DNA from: JBELMB01 sp042088665
GTDB taxonomy: Bacteria; Pseudomonadota; Alphaproteobacteria; Rhodobacterales; Rhodobacteraceae
Length of the DNA stretch: 9,931 nucleotides
Direction of reading: 5' to 3'
Assembly: GCA_042088665.1 (NCBI GenBank)
Contig: JBELMB010000187.1
Coordinates: 1-9,931 of the forward strand
Shown: positions 1 through 6,942 of the stretch, piece by piece
Numbering within the stretch: the stretch's first letter is position 1
Layout: every line of letters begins with the position of its first letter
Made by a program: the position numbers and the translations under genes
Notes under the pieces: generated by a model
Database searches by the model: none
Told to the model about the DNA's origin: nothing
The model's input: only the letters and a program-made list of their open reading frames with translations

Positions 1-1
1 G

Positions 2-109
2 GCCTCCCTGATCGAGGGGCCAGTGGACCTGCAATGGTGTGCCGGGTTCCTGTCGGAGACCAAGTCGCGCTGGGCGCCCGTTCTGGGTGCTGCGCGCGTG
101 ATGATCTGA
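2..109 (+). CDS. C-terminal fragment of a plus-strand gene, possibly a TctC/Bug-type solute-binding protein (partial, start outside window)
   Basis: An open frame enters from the left edge and ends at TGA (107-109), giving 35 residues that end in RWAPVLGAARVMI. Third codon positions are strongly G/C (about 30 of 35), as in the other genes here, which argues for real coding. The final stretch, an acidic/basic helix (GFLSETKSRWAPVL) followed by a small-residue tail, resembles the C-terminus of periplasmic binding proteins of tripartite tricarboxylate transporters (TctC/Bug family), which commonly end in a pattern like E..RW..V....G. Those proteins capture carboxylates in the periplasm for a TctA/TctB permease. 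The fragment is too short for certainty and another family is possible. It converges tail-to-tail with the RraA-like gene, 149 bases away. Confidence 0.5.
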   Translation, partial: ASLIEGPVDLQWCAGFLSETKSRWAPVLGAARVMI

Positions 110-126
110 ACACGACGGGTCAGTTT

Positions 127-150
127 CCCGGCGGAACGGGGTCAGCCGGG
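127..150. other. Short inverted repeat between convergent genes
   Basis: CCCGGC (127-132) and GCCGGG (145-150) form a 6-bp perfect stem around a 12-base loop, 18 bases after the stop of the left-edge gene. It could help end transcription of that gene, but no T-run follows on either strand, so an intrinsic terminator is not demonstrated. Confidence 0.3.
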
Positions 151-181
151 CCAGATCAAGGCCAGATCAGGGCCAGATCCG
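149..181. repeat. Three tandem 11-base units (GGCCAGATC + 2)
   Basis: Units begin at 149, 160 and 171, each starting GGCCAGATC followed by AA, AG and CG. The 11-base period is exact and close to one helical turn, so the copies would lie on the same face of the DNA. It lies in the spacer between two convergent genes, an uncommon place for an operator. It may be a protein-binding array or simply a small slippage-derived repeat; the sequence does not decide. Confidence 0.6.
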
Positions 182-250
182 AGTTGCTCAAAGCCGTTGA
201 GAACAGCCTCGATGGATCTCGGGTCAACTGCCCTGACAATATGAGGTGAC

Positions 251-268
251 CGGGCGTTTCAGCGCCCG
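251..268. terminator. Possible weak terminator hairpin at the 3' end of the RraA-like gene
   Basis: CGGGCG (251-256) pairs with CGCCCG (263-268) around a 6-base loop. The hairpin overlaps the stop codon and last codons of the minus-strand RraA-like gene. Only TT follows on the plus strand and no T-run on the minus strand, so it may act weakly or together with Rho. This is a structural observation only. Confidence 0.25.
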
Positions 269-978
269 TTCTCGGCGCGCCACTTGGCAAAGGCCTCGAC
301 GTGTTCGTCCTGCGTCGCCGGGTAGAGCCCGATGATCGACGCGCCTGCCTTGACCTGTTCGACAACGAAATCCTCGTAGGCGGTCATCTCTGTCGCCTCA
401 TCGGCGATCTCGTCCGCCATATGCGCGGGAATGATGATCACGTTGTCATCGTCCCCCACCACGATATCGCCGGGAAAGACCGGCGCATCGCCGCAGCCGA
501 TCGGCACGTTGATGTCGATGGCCTCGTTGGTGGTCAGGTTTGTCGGGCTGGAGGGACGGCTGTGATAGGCCGGGATGTCCAGATCGCCGATGGTCATCGC
601 ATCGCGGAACCCGCCGTCGGTGACCACGCCCGCGCCGCCGCGCATCATCAGACGCGTGATCAGGATATCCCCGGCCGAGGCGGCGGTGGCGCTCTTGCGG
701 CTGTCCATGACCATCACATGGCCCTCGGGGCAGGTCTCGATCGCGTGGCGCTGCGGGTGCTTCGGATCGCGGAACGCGACCAGTTGGTTGCGGTCTTCGC
801 GCGCGGGCATGTAGCGCAGCGTGAAGGCTGGGCCGACCATATTGGTGCCCTTGGGCTTTACCGGGCGCACGTCCTGGATCACTTGCTGGCGCAACCCGCG
901 CTTGAACAGCGCGGTCGCCAGCGTCGCGACGGAGACATGGCGCAGTTTCTCAAGGCTGTCCGGGGAGACATCTGTCAT
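259..978 (-). CDS. RraA-like protein, possible 2-keto acid aldolase/decarboxylase
   Basis: This 239-residue cytoplasmic protein belongs to the RraA / HMG-CHA aldolase superfamily. It shows the family core: a GD pair at 103-104, then RGGAGVVTDGGFRD (113-126), whose Arg125-Asp126 match the catalytic/metal-binding RD pair of 4-hydroxy-4-methyl-2-oxoglutarate aldolase, and a later PGDIVVGDDDNVIIIP segment (169-184) typical of these folds. Family members either bind RNase E (E. coli RraA) or cleave or decarboxylate 2-keto acids. In the aldolase motif the third residue after the RD pair is Glu or Asp; here it is Thr129, so activity is not assured. It is longer than E. coli RraA (about 160 residues). 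AAGGA sits 7 bases before the chosen ATG. It is last in a group behind a sugar-acid-type dehydratase, which favours a metabolic role over RNase regulation. That role is inference; database names such as 'ribonuclease activity regulator' should not be trusted here. Confidence 0.85.
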   Translation of the reverse strand: MTDVSPDSLEKLRHVSVATLATALFKRGLRQQVIQDVRPVKPKGTNMVGPAFTLRYMPAREDRNQLVAFRDPKHPQRHAIETCPEGHVMVMDSRKSATAASAGDILITRLMMRGGAGVVTDGGFRDAMTIGDLDIPAYHSRPSSPTNLTTNEAIDINVPIGCGDAPVFPGDIVVGDDDNVIIIPAHMADEIADEATEMTAYEDFVVEQVKAGASIIGLYPATQDEHVEAFAKWRAENGR

Positions 979-995
979 CTGATCGTCCTTTCAGA

Positions 996-1010
996 GCCGG
1001 CGGGACCGGC
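996..1010. other. Small stem-loop in the dioxygenase-RraA spacer
   Basis: GCCGG (996-1000) and CCGGC (1006-1010) form a perfect 5-bp stem with a 5-base loop in the 56-base spacer, just upstream of the ribosome-binding site of the RraA-like gene. It could tune mRNA stability or translation between the two genes, but it is short enough to be chance in DNA of this GC content. Confidence 0.3.
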
Positions 1011-1034
1011 GATTTGCTTGTGTCTGGTTTGCGC

Positions 1035-1949
1035 TCAGGTGGCTTTGGCGACGTCAGGTTGATCCTCGATCACGTCAAAGGCGCGTTTGCCCATGTGGCG
1101 CTGGATTTCATAGATGGAGCCATCGGTGGGCGGATCGGGGAAGGCCACGCGCATTGGGCAGGGGGTCACACGGGGATCCAGCGTGGTCTCACCGCACAGC
1201 ATCCGGCTGTCGAACTCTTCCAGCCCGGTCCATGCGCCGCGCCCGCCGACGATTGGAAAGGCATCCGCGGCCATCATTTCGTAGAAGATGATCCGCCGGT
1301 CGCGGGTGGAACGGTTGAGCGCGGAGCCATGCACGATCCGCGCGTGGTGGATCGAGATCGACCCGGCCGGTCCCATCAGGGGCACCGCGTCCTTGATGTC
1401 CAACCCGCAGTCCGCAAGATCCATCGCACCGACGAATGCACCGTTGTGGTGATGATTGAACACACCTTCGCGGTGGGTTCCGGGAAACACCATCAGCGGG
1501 CCGTTTTCCTCTGTCATATCGTCGAGGATCAAGCCTACGGCCAGCACGTCGTCATTGGTGTAGGGATAAAAGGCCCAATCCTGATGCCATTCCACCGCCG
1601 CCCCGTAGCCTGCCGATTTCATGTTCAGTTTCGTCGTCTGCAACCGCAGTGAAGGGCCAATGAGATCGCGCACGGGCGCCAGTATCGCGTCCGAATGCAA
1701 AAGATCGTTGACGACTTCGGACTGGGTATGCGGCAGCTTCACGCGGCGGATGCGCGGATCCTCGGCGCTATGGCTGTCTTCAAGGTCGATCTTGTCGTCC
1801 GACTGCGTCATGCCGCTTGCAATAGCGCGAAAGCGGATGATTTCCGCGCGGATCGCGTCGATCACATCCATCGGGACGCGGTTTTCGAGAAGCAGATAAC
1901 CTTGATCCTTGTAAAAGGCGATCTGCGCGGGTGTCAGCACTTCGGTCAT
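1035..1949 (-). CDS. PhyH-family Fe(II)/2-oxoglutarate-dependent dioxygenase
   Basis: This 304-residue, apparently cytoplasmic protein resembles phytanoyl-CoA dioxygenase. The iron-binding facial triad is visible: His122 and Asp124 in EWHQDWAFYP, and His207 in RIVHGSALNRS. Arg218, 11 residues after His207, is placed to bind the 2-oxoglutarate carboxylate, the same spacing as His264/Arg275 of human PhyH. Segment 149-160 (NGPLMVFPGTHR) is a typical core strand-turn of the family. Such enzymes hydroxylate, or by hydroxylation demethylate, a substrate while turning 2-oxoglutarate into succinate and CO2. The substrate cannot be read from sequence; bacterial members act on very diverse small molecules, so CoA esters should not be assumed. 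The start lies 9 bases after the dehydratase stop, and AGGA overlapping that TAG lies 7 bases before the ATG, which supports co-translation. Function in a pathway with its neighbours is inferred. Confidence 0.92.
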   Translation of the reverse strand: MTEVLTPAQIAFYKDQGYLLLENRVPMDVIDAIRAEIIRFRAIASGMTQSDDKIDLEDSHSAEDPRIRRVKLPHTQSEVVNDLLHSDAILAPVRDLIGPSLRLQTTKLNMKSAGYGAAVEWHQDWAFYPYTNDDVLAVGLILDDMTEENGPLMVFPGTHREGVFNHHHNGAFVGAMDLADCGLDIKDAVPLMGPAGSISIHHARIVHGSALNRSTRDRRIIFYEMMAADAFPIVGGRGAWTGLEEFDSRMLCGETTLDPRVTPCPMRVAFPDPPTDGSIYEIQRHMGKRAFDVIEDQPDVAKAT

Positions 1950-1958
1950 GGGCAGGTC

Positions 1959-3689
1959 CTAGTTGATTTCCGGTTCGGGCACCGGGGCGCCGAAATCTGT
2001 CCGCAGGAAGTCAAAGTCGCAGCCCTTGTCTGCCTGCTCGATGTGCCGGGCAAAGGCCCAGCCATAGCCGCGGTCATAGCGCGGTTCCGGTGCGTGCCAT
2101 GCGGCCTTGCGCTCGGCCAGTTCGGCCTCTGTCAGGCGCACGTCGAGGCGGCGGTTGGGCACGTCAACTTCGATGATGTCGCCAGTCTGGATCAGGGCCA
2201 GCGGGCCACCGACAAAGGCCTCGGGGGCCACGTGCAGGATGCAGGCCCCATACGAGGTGCCGGACATGCGCGCATCCGACAACCGCAGCATGTCCCGGTG
2301 CCCCTGCTTCAACAGCGCCTTGGGCATCGGGATCATACCCCATTCCGGCATCCCCGGCCCGCCATGTGGCCCGGCATTGCGCAGGACCATGATGTGGTCC
2401 GGGGTCATCGGGTAATCCTCGTCGTTGATGATTTCCTTGAGTTCGGCATAGCTGTCGGCAACGATGGCGGGCCCGCTGTGAGTCTGGAACCGGGGGTCCA
2501 TGGCGGCAGGTTTGATCACCGCCCCGTCGGGTGCGAGATTGCCGCGCAACACCGCAAGACTGCCTTCGTGGTAGACCGGGTTGGACAGTGGGCGGATCAC
2601 GTCGTCGTCAAAGATCTCGGCCCCGGCGATGTTCTCGCCCATGGTCTTGCCGTTCACGGTCAGGGCCGAAAGGTCCAGCTTGTCGCCGAGGGCGTTCATC
2701 AGCGCGGGCAGGCCACCGGCGTAGTAGAAATCCTCCATGAGGTAGTCCTTGCCCGAGGGTCGGATGTTGGCGATCACCGGCGTGTCGCGCCCGATGGCGT
2801 CCAGATCGTCGAGCCCCAGATCCACACCCGCGCGACGCGCCATGGCGATCATGTGGATGATCGCGTTGGTTGAACAGCCCGTCGCCATTGCAACGGTCAC
2901 CGCATTGCGGGTCGAGGCCTCTGTCATGATCTTGTCGGGGGTCAGCTCTTCCCAGACCATTTCCACGGCGCGGCGTCCGCAGGCGGTGGACATGCGCTTG
3001 TGCCCTGCGTCGGGGGCGGGGATCGAAGAGGCCCCGGGCAGGGTCAATCCCCAGCCATCGGCGATGGACATCATGGTGGAGGCCGTGCCCATGGTCATGC
3101 AGGTGCCATAGCTGCGTGCGATACCGCCCTGCACACCCATCCACTGTTCCTTGCTGATGGTGCCAGCGCGCCGCTCGTCCCAGTATTTCCAGACATCCGT
3201 GCCAGAGCCCAGCTTTTGACCGGCGTAATTGCCGCGCAGCATCGCGCCCGCGGGCAGGTAGACAAAGGGCAGGCCCATGCTGACGGCGCCCATGACCAGC
3301 GCGGGTGTGGATTTGTCACATCCGCCCAGCAGGACCGCCCCGTCGATGGGATGCGAGCGCAGGACCTCTTCGACCTCCATCGCGCCGAGATTGCGATAGA
3401 GCATCGAGGTCGGCTTCAGCAGTTGTTCTGCAAAGGACATGACCGGCATTTCCACCGGAAAACCGCCCGCCTGCAGGACGCCCTGCTTCACAAAGGCGGC
3501 CCGGTCGCGCAGGTGGTGGTGGCAGGGCGACAGGTCAGACCATGTGTTGATGATCGCGATGACGGGCTTTCCGGCCCAGTCCTCTTCGTCCAGCCCCATC
3601 TGCATCATGCGCGACCTGTGGCCCATGGACCGCAGGTCGTCGGGCGCAAACCACCGCGCAGAGCGCAGATCCTCGGGTCGTTTGGTCAT
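1959..3689 (-). CDS. IlvD/EDD-family dehydratase, sugar-acid (L-arabinonate dehydratase-like) type
   Basis: This 576-residue enzyme removes water from a 2,3-dihydroxy (polyhydroxy) acid to give a 2-keto-3-deoxy acid. The three cysteines expected to hold the Fe-S cluster are Cys56 (SDLSPC), Cys124 (GGCDKSTP) and Cys197 (GTCMTMGTAS); Lys126 corresponds to the carbamylated, Mg-binding lysine. SDARMSGTSYG (471-481) holds the catalytic Ser476 and Thr478, as in the SDARMSGT signature of L-arabinonate dehydratase, whereas branched-chain IlvD enzymes usually have SDGRFSG. The length also fits the sugar-acid branch (about 570-600). The frame stays open upstream, but the ATG at 3687-3689 is chosen because GGGAG lies 6 bases before it and MTKRPEDLRSARWF resembles the family's N-terminus. 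It heads the group with the dioxygenase (9-base gap) and the RraA-like gene. The exact sugar acid is unknown; a role in valine/isoleucine synthesis is less likely from context and motif. Confidence 0.93.
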   Translation of the reverse strand: MTKRPEDLRSARWFAPDDLRSMGHRSRMMQMGLDEEDWAGKPVIAIINTWSDLSPCHHHLRDRAAFVKQGVLQAGGFPVEMPVMSFAEQLLKPTSMLYRNLGAMEVEEVLRSHPIDGAVLLGGCDKSTPALVMGAVSMGLPFVYLPAGAMLRGNYAGQKLGSGTDVWKYWDERRAGTISKEQWMGVQGGIARSYGTCMTMGTASTMMSIADGWGLTLPGASSIPAPDAGHKRMSTACGRRAVEMVWEELTPDKIMTEASTRNAVTVAMATGCSTNAIIHMIAMARRAGVDLGLDDLDAIGRDTPVIANIRPSGKDYLMEDFYYAGGLPALMNALGDKLDLSALTVNGKTMGENIAGAEIFDDDVIRPLSNPVYHEGSLAVLRGNLAPDGAVIKPAAMDPRFQTHSGPAIVADSYAELKEIINDEDYPMTPDHIMVLRNAGPHGGPGMPEWGMIPMPKALLKQGHRDMLRLSDARMSGTSYGACILHVAPEAFVGGPLALIQTGDIIEVDVPNRRLDVRLTEAELAERKAAWHAPEPRYDRGYGWAFARHIEQADKGCDFDFLRTDFGAPVPEPEIN

Positions 3690-3695
3690 CGTCGT

Positions 3696-3700
3696 CTCCC
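3696..3700 (-). promoter_or_regulatory. Ribosome-binding site that sets the dehydratase start
   Basis: On the minus strand GGGAG is followed by 6 bases and ATG (3689). The upstream in-frame codons up to 3818 lack such a site and encode no family-like sequence, so this site decides the start. Confidence 0.8.
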
Positions 3701-3867
3701 TTGTCGGGTCCGGCGGGGCGCGCAGACCCTGGCCACCCCGCTGCCCTGGCTTGGGGTGTTGGCTGGCGTTCGGGCGCGCGGCTGCGCCGGATCGGTGTTT
3801 GAGCCAACAATGGCGCATCGCGGGGCCGGGGCCAAGCCCCCGAAGCCCAAAGGCCGGACGAGACGTG

Positions 3868-3876
3868 CTGTTACAG
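3868..3876. promoter_or_regulatory. Operator-like palindrome CTGTTACAG upstream of the dehydratase gene
   Basis: A perfect 9-base odd palindrome (CTGT-T-ACAG), flanked by 6-base inverted arms at 3852-3857 and 3881-3886, lies about 180 bases upstream of the dehydratase start. The shape fits a dimeric repressor site (GntR-like sites often contain TGT-N-ACA), but no regulator gene is in the window and the match may be chance. Confidence 0.25.
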
Positions 3877-4018
3877 AATGCCGGCCCGAGGGTGCCATGC
3901 CCCCGTCAAGGCCGGTCAAAGCCTGCGGGGCAAAGTGGCGGGATAGGCAGTGATTGCGTGGCAAGCCCAAAAACGGAGCCAGAAGGTCGGCTGAAACCGC
4001 TCGGACAGTGTTCCGAAA

Positions 4019-4043
4019 GGCGCCCTTCAGACCAGACCGCGCC
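4019..4043 (-). terminator. Possible weak terminator hairpin after oppF
   Basis: Six bases after the oppF stop, GGCGC and GCGCC can pair (5 bp) around a 15-base loop and are followed on the minus strand by CTTTCGG, a very short T-run. A second inverted repeat, TCGGA-N6-TCCGA at 4001-4016, follows directly. Together they could end or attenuate the opp transcript; neither is a classical strong intrinsic terminator. Confidence 0.3.
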
Positions 4044-4049
4044 ACTTGA

Positions 4050-5039
4050 TCAAGCCTTCACAGGGCTTTCGGCAAAATGGCAGGCCACCCGACCCGCGCC
4101 AAGCGGTTCCAGACCGGGGCGGTGTTTGGCGCAGGTCTCCGCGCGCACCGGGCAGCGGCTTTCGAACAGGCAGCCGCGGGGCAGGTCCAGCGGGCTGGGC
4201 AAATCGCCCTCCAGCACCTGCGGCGTGGTCTTCACCCGCGGGTCGGGCACCGGAACTGCCGACAGCAGGGCCTTTGTGTAGGGGTGCGTCGGGTGGTGGA
4301 TGAGATCCCGGGCGGGGGCCATTTCCATCATGCCGCCCATATACATCACCAGTACGTCGTCCGAGATATGGCGCACCACGCCAAGGTCATGGGCCACGAA
4401 CACAAGGCTGAGACCCATCTCTTTCTGTAGCTCTTTCAGAAGGTTGATCACCTGCGCCTGGATCGAGACATCCAGCGCAGAGACCGGCTCGTCACAAAGC
4501 AGAACCCTTGGGCGCGCCACCAGAGCGCGGGCGATCCCGATGCGCTGGCACTGACCCCCGGAAAACTCATGCGCAAAGCGGTTCATATTGCGGCTGGCGA
4601 TTCCAACGCGATCCAGAATGTCCTTCACAGCGTTCAGCCGTTCGGCTGGTCCCAGATCGGGGCGAAAATAGCTGAGCGGTTCGCGCACGATCTCGCGGAC
4701 GGTCATGCGTGGGTTCAGCGCTGCCATGGGATCCTGAAAGATCATCTGCATCTGTTGCCGCAACCGTTGCAAGTCGCGCCGGGAGCGGTAGTCGACCAGC
4801 GCCCCGTCCAGAGTGACCGTGCCGTCCGACAGCGGCTCCAACCCGGCAATCGCGCGGATCAGCGAAGATTTTCCGCAGCCGGACTCCCCCACGATCCCAA
4901 GCGTCTGCCCCGCATGCAGCGCAAAGCTCACCCCGTTGACCGCGCGCAGCAGGCGGGGCGGGGACCACGGGAACCGGGCGCCCTGCCGCACCGGGAACGT
5001 GACGCCGAGGCCCTGTACCTCCAGCAGCGGGGCGGTCAT
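4050..5039 (-). CDS. oppF: Oligopeptide ABC transporter ATPase OppF
   Basis: This 329-residue cytoplasmic ATPase pairs with OppD to power peptide import through OppBC. Visible motifs: Walker A GESGCGKS (51-58), Q-loop Gln102 (IFQDPMAALNP), signature FSGGQ (159-163), Walker B VLLCDEP (179-185) with catalytic Glu184, D-loop SALD, and switch His217. HPYTKALLSAVP (252-263) begins the oligopeptide-type C-terminal extension, and Cys290, Cys296, Cys303 and Cys320 match the cysteine pattern that holds a [4Fe-4S] cluster in the related Mycobacterium tuberculosis OppD. Its ATG overlaps the oppD stop by 4 bases (ATGA), implying translational coupling and balanced amounts of the two ATPases. As last gene of opp it is followed by a 360-base gap. 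Assignment to OppF rather than DppF rests on gene order and the OppA present; the substrate class cannot be told from the ATPase alone. Confidence 0.95.
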   Translation of the reverse strand: MTAPLLEVQGLGVTFPVRQGARFPWSPPRLLRAVNGVSFALHAGQTLGIVGESGCGKSSLIRAIAGLEPLSDGTVTLDGALVDYRSRRDLQRLRQQMQMIFQDPMAALNPRMTVREIVREPLSYFRPDLGPAERLNAVKDILDRVGIASRNMNRFAHEFSGGQCQRIGIARALVARPRVLLCDEPVSALDVSIQAQVINLLKELQKEMGLSLVFVAHDLGVVRHISDDVLVMYMGGMMEMAPARDLIHHPTHPYTKALLSAVPVPDPRVKTTPQVLEGDLPSPLDLPRGCLFESRCPVRAETCAKHRPGLEPLGAGRVACHFAESPVKA

Positions 5040-6010
5040 GTCAGCTCCTCCAGCGCGCGCAGGCAGGCGCGACCGTGGTCCAGCGGCGGCAGCGTCTCGC
5101 GGCAGCGCGCGATCACGTCGGGACAGCGCGGTGCAAACGGGCAGGCGCGGGGCGCTTGCGTCAGGTTCGGCGGGCTGCCCGGGATGGCCCGCAGGGGTGC
5201 GTCATCGGTGATGCGCGGGACCGCACGTAACAGACCGCGCGTGTAGGGATGGCCCGGCGCATCAAAAAGCTGCAGCGTCGGCGCGGATTCCATGACGCGC
5301 CCGCCATACAGCACCAGCGTCTCTTCGCAAAAGCCCGCCACCACGCCAAGGTCATGGGTGATGAGCAGGATGGCCGTGCCCATGTCGCGCTGGATCTCAT
5401 CCAGCAGCGCCATGATCTGCGCCTGTACGGTGACATCCAGCGCCGTGGTCGGCTCATCCGCAAGGATCAGCCGCGGGCGGCAGATCAGCGCCATGGCAAT
5501 CACGATGCGCTGGCGCATCCCGCCGGAGAACTCATGCGGATGGGCCTTGATCCGGTTCCGGGCGTCGGGGATCTGCACCGCGTCCAGCACGGCGAGGGCA
5601 CGTTTGCGGGCCTCCGCGCGGCCAAGGCCTTCGTGATGCTCGACCACTTCGGTGAGTTGCCGCTCGATGGTCATGTATGGGTTGAGCGCGCTCATCGGGT
5701 CCTGAAAGATCAGCGCGATCTGGCGCGCGCGCAGGGCGTTGATCTGGGCTGTCTTCAGCGACAGCAGGTTGCGCCCGTCAAAGCGGATCTGGCCCTCCGT
5801 CTCGGCGTTGCGGGCCAGCAGGCCCATGATCGACAGGGCGATCTGGCTCTTGCCGGAGCCGCTTTCCCCGACCAGCGCGCGTTTTTGCCCCTCGTGCACG
5901 GTAAAGCTGACGTCGTTGACCGCATGCACCATGCCGTCGCCGGTGCGAAACCGGACTCTGAGGCCCTCGACCTCAAGCAGGGGGGCGGATTTGGGCCCGG
6001 GCGCGGTCAT
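5036..6010 (-). CDS. oppD: Oligopeptide ABC transporter ATPase OppD
   Basis: This 324-residue ATPase is the partner of OppF. Motifs: Walker A GESGSGKS (48-55), Q-loop Gln103 (IFQDPMSALNP), signature FSGGM (161-165), Walker B LILADEP (181-187) with Glu186, TTALD D-loop, and switch His219. The C-terminal part has HPYTRGLLRAVPR (254-266) and Cys290, Cys296, Cys303 and Cys316, the arrangement seen in Fe-S-binding ATPases of this subfamily. The ATG at 6008-6010 is chosen because it overlaps the oppC stop (ATGA) and starts the usual 'PLLEVEGL' N-terminus. The frame stays open far upstream through oppC, which would give a 650-residue product, but that extension is out of frame with oppC and meaningless. 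Full length for the family with no disrupted motif. Confidence 0.95.
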   Translation of the reverse strand: MTAPGPKSAPLLEVEGLRVRFRTGDGMVHAVNDVSFTVHEGQKRALVGESGSGKSQIALSIMGLLARNAETEGQIRFDGRNLLSLKTAQINALRARQIALIFQDPMSALNPYMTIERQLTEVVEHHEGLGRAEARKRALAVLDAVQIPDARNRIKAHPHEFSGGMRQRIVIAMALICRPRLILADEPTTALDVTVQAQIMALLDEIQRDMGTAILLITHDLGVVAGFCEETLVLYGGRVMESAPTLQLFDAPGHPYTRGLLRAVPRITDDAPLRAIPGSPPNLTQAPRACPFAPRCPDVIARCRETLPPLDHGRACLRALEELT

Positions 6011-6942
6011 CGCCGGTCCTTTGGATCGAGCGCATCGCGCAGCCCGTCCCCGATATAGTAAAGCGCCACCTGCGCCGTTACAAAGAAGGCCGCCGGAAAG
6101 GCCAGTTGCCAGAGCGTGCCAAAGGTCATGGTCTTGGCCCCTTCTGAGATCAGCGCGCCCCAGGACGTGTTGGGTTCCTGAATGCCGACACCCAGAAAAG
6201 AGACGAGGCTTTCGGCCATGATGACCTCCGGGATGACCATCGAGGTGTAGATCACGATGACCCAAAGGATGTTCGGGGCGAGATGTCTCATCAGGATGGC
6301 AAGGTCGCTCATCCCCAGCATCCGCGCCGCATCGACGAATTCGCGGTTCTTGAGCAACATGACCTGACCGCGCACGATCAGCAGGCCGGCGGTCCAGTTC
6401 ACAATGACAATGACGACGATCATCTGGGCGAGCGAACGGCCAAAGAACGCCTGCCAGACCACGAAGAAGATGATGTAGGGGATGGAGATCCAGATCGTGT
6501 AAAGCCCCATGACGAACTGGTCGAACCGGCCCCCGAAATAGCCCGCCATGGCGCCGATGCTGGCACCAAGAAGGACCGCAAGCGGCCCGGCGGCAAAACC
6601 GACCATAAGCGAGGTGCGCGACCCCTGAACCACGCGGGCAAAGAGATCGCGGCCCAGATCGTCGACGCCGAAGTAGTGGCCGTTTTCCCAATTCGGCCCG
6701 CCTTCGGTCTTGACCTTGCCGAGCAAGGTCCAGTCGATTTCCTCGTAGCTCCATTGCGCAAAGGCATGGCCAAAGACCGCAAACAGCACCAGCGTCAGCA
6801 GCAGGAAAACCGAAAAGACCGCCAGACGGTTGCGTCCGAACCGCAGCCGCGCATCGGCCCAGAACGACCGGCTGGTCACCATCTCTTCGGCGGCGGCCTC
6901 GGCAAAGGCCCGGGTTTGCAGGTGCTTGCGCGCAGAGGTCAC
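6007..6942 (-). CDS. oppC: Oligopeptide ABC transporter permease OppC
   Basis: This inner-membrane subunit of 311 residues forms the translocation path with OppB. A cytoplasmic N-terminal tail with RSFWADARLRFGRNRLA is followed by a first membrane helix at about 39-62, a periplasmic stretch with the OppC hallmark FGVDDLGRDLFARV (91-104), and five more helices at about 110-136, 143-165, 171-193, 222-245 and 275-298. The EAA-type coupling loop REFVDAARMLGMSDLAILMR lies at 200-219, continuing to HLAP, where the ATPases dock. The C-terminus GDGLRDALDPK is typical of the family. The start is GTG, overlapping the oppB stop by 4 bases (GTGA), so translation is probably coupled to oppB. No truncation or unusual feature was seen. 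Confidence 0.95.
   Translation of the reverse strand: MTSARKHLQTRAFAEAAAEEMVTSRSFWADARLRFGRNRLAVFSVFLLLTLVLFAVFGHAFAQWSYEEIDWTLLGKVKTEGGPNWENGHYFGVDDLGRDLFARVVQGSRTSLMVGFAAGPLAVLLGASIGAMAGYFGGRFDQFVMGLYTIWISIPYIIFFVVWQAFFGRSLAQMIVVIVIVNWTAGLLIVRGQVMLLKNREFVDAARMLGMSDLAILMRHLAPNILWVIVIYTSMVIPEVIMAESLVSFLGVGIQEPNTSWGALISEGAKTMTFGTLWQLAFPAAFFVTAQVALYYIGDGLRDALDPKDRR

Larger units (their letters stand above)
3690..4049. other. 360-base non-coding gap between oppF and the dehydratase gene
   Basis: No convincing gene lies here; a 119-residue minus-strand frame crosses it but has a low-complexity Pro/Arg/Ala composition and no family resemblance. It probably carries the end of the opp transcript and the control region of the dehydratase operon. 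Inverted repeats present: GGCGC/GCGCC (4019-4023, 4039-4043), TCGGA/TCCGA (4001-4005, 4012-4016), GGCCGG/CCGGCC (3852-3857, 3881-3886) enclosing CTGTTACAG (3868-3876), and an imperfect TGTT-N6-AACA (3797-3810). I could not identify a convincing -35/-10 pair by eye. Confidence 0.7.

Noticed and set aside
1695..2873. Long plus-strand open frame (392 residues) opposite the dioxygenase and dehydratase genes
   Set aside because: It lies antisense to two well-supported enzymes and has the His/Val/Gly-rich composition of a high-GC shadow frame.
3686..4045. 119-residue minus-strand frame filling the oppF-dehydratase gap
   Set aside because: Arg/Pro/Ala-rich, no hydrophobic core, no recognisable family, no ribosome-binding site, and it overlaps the dehydratase ribosome-binding site and start.
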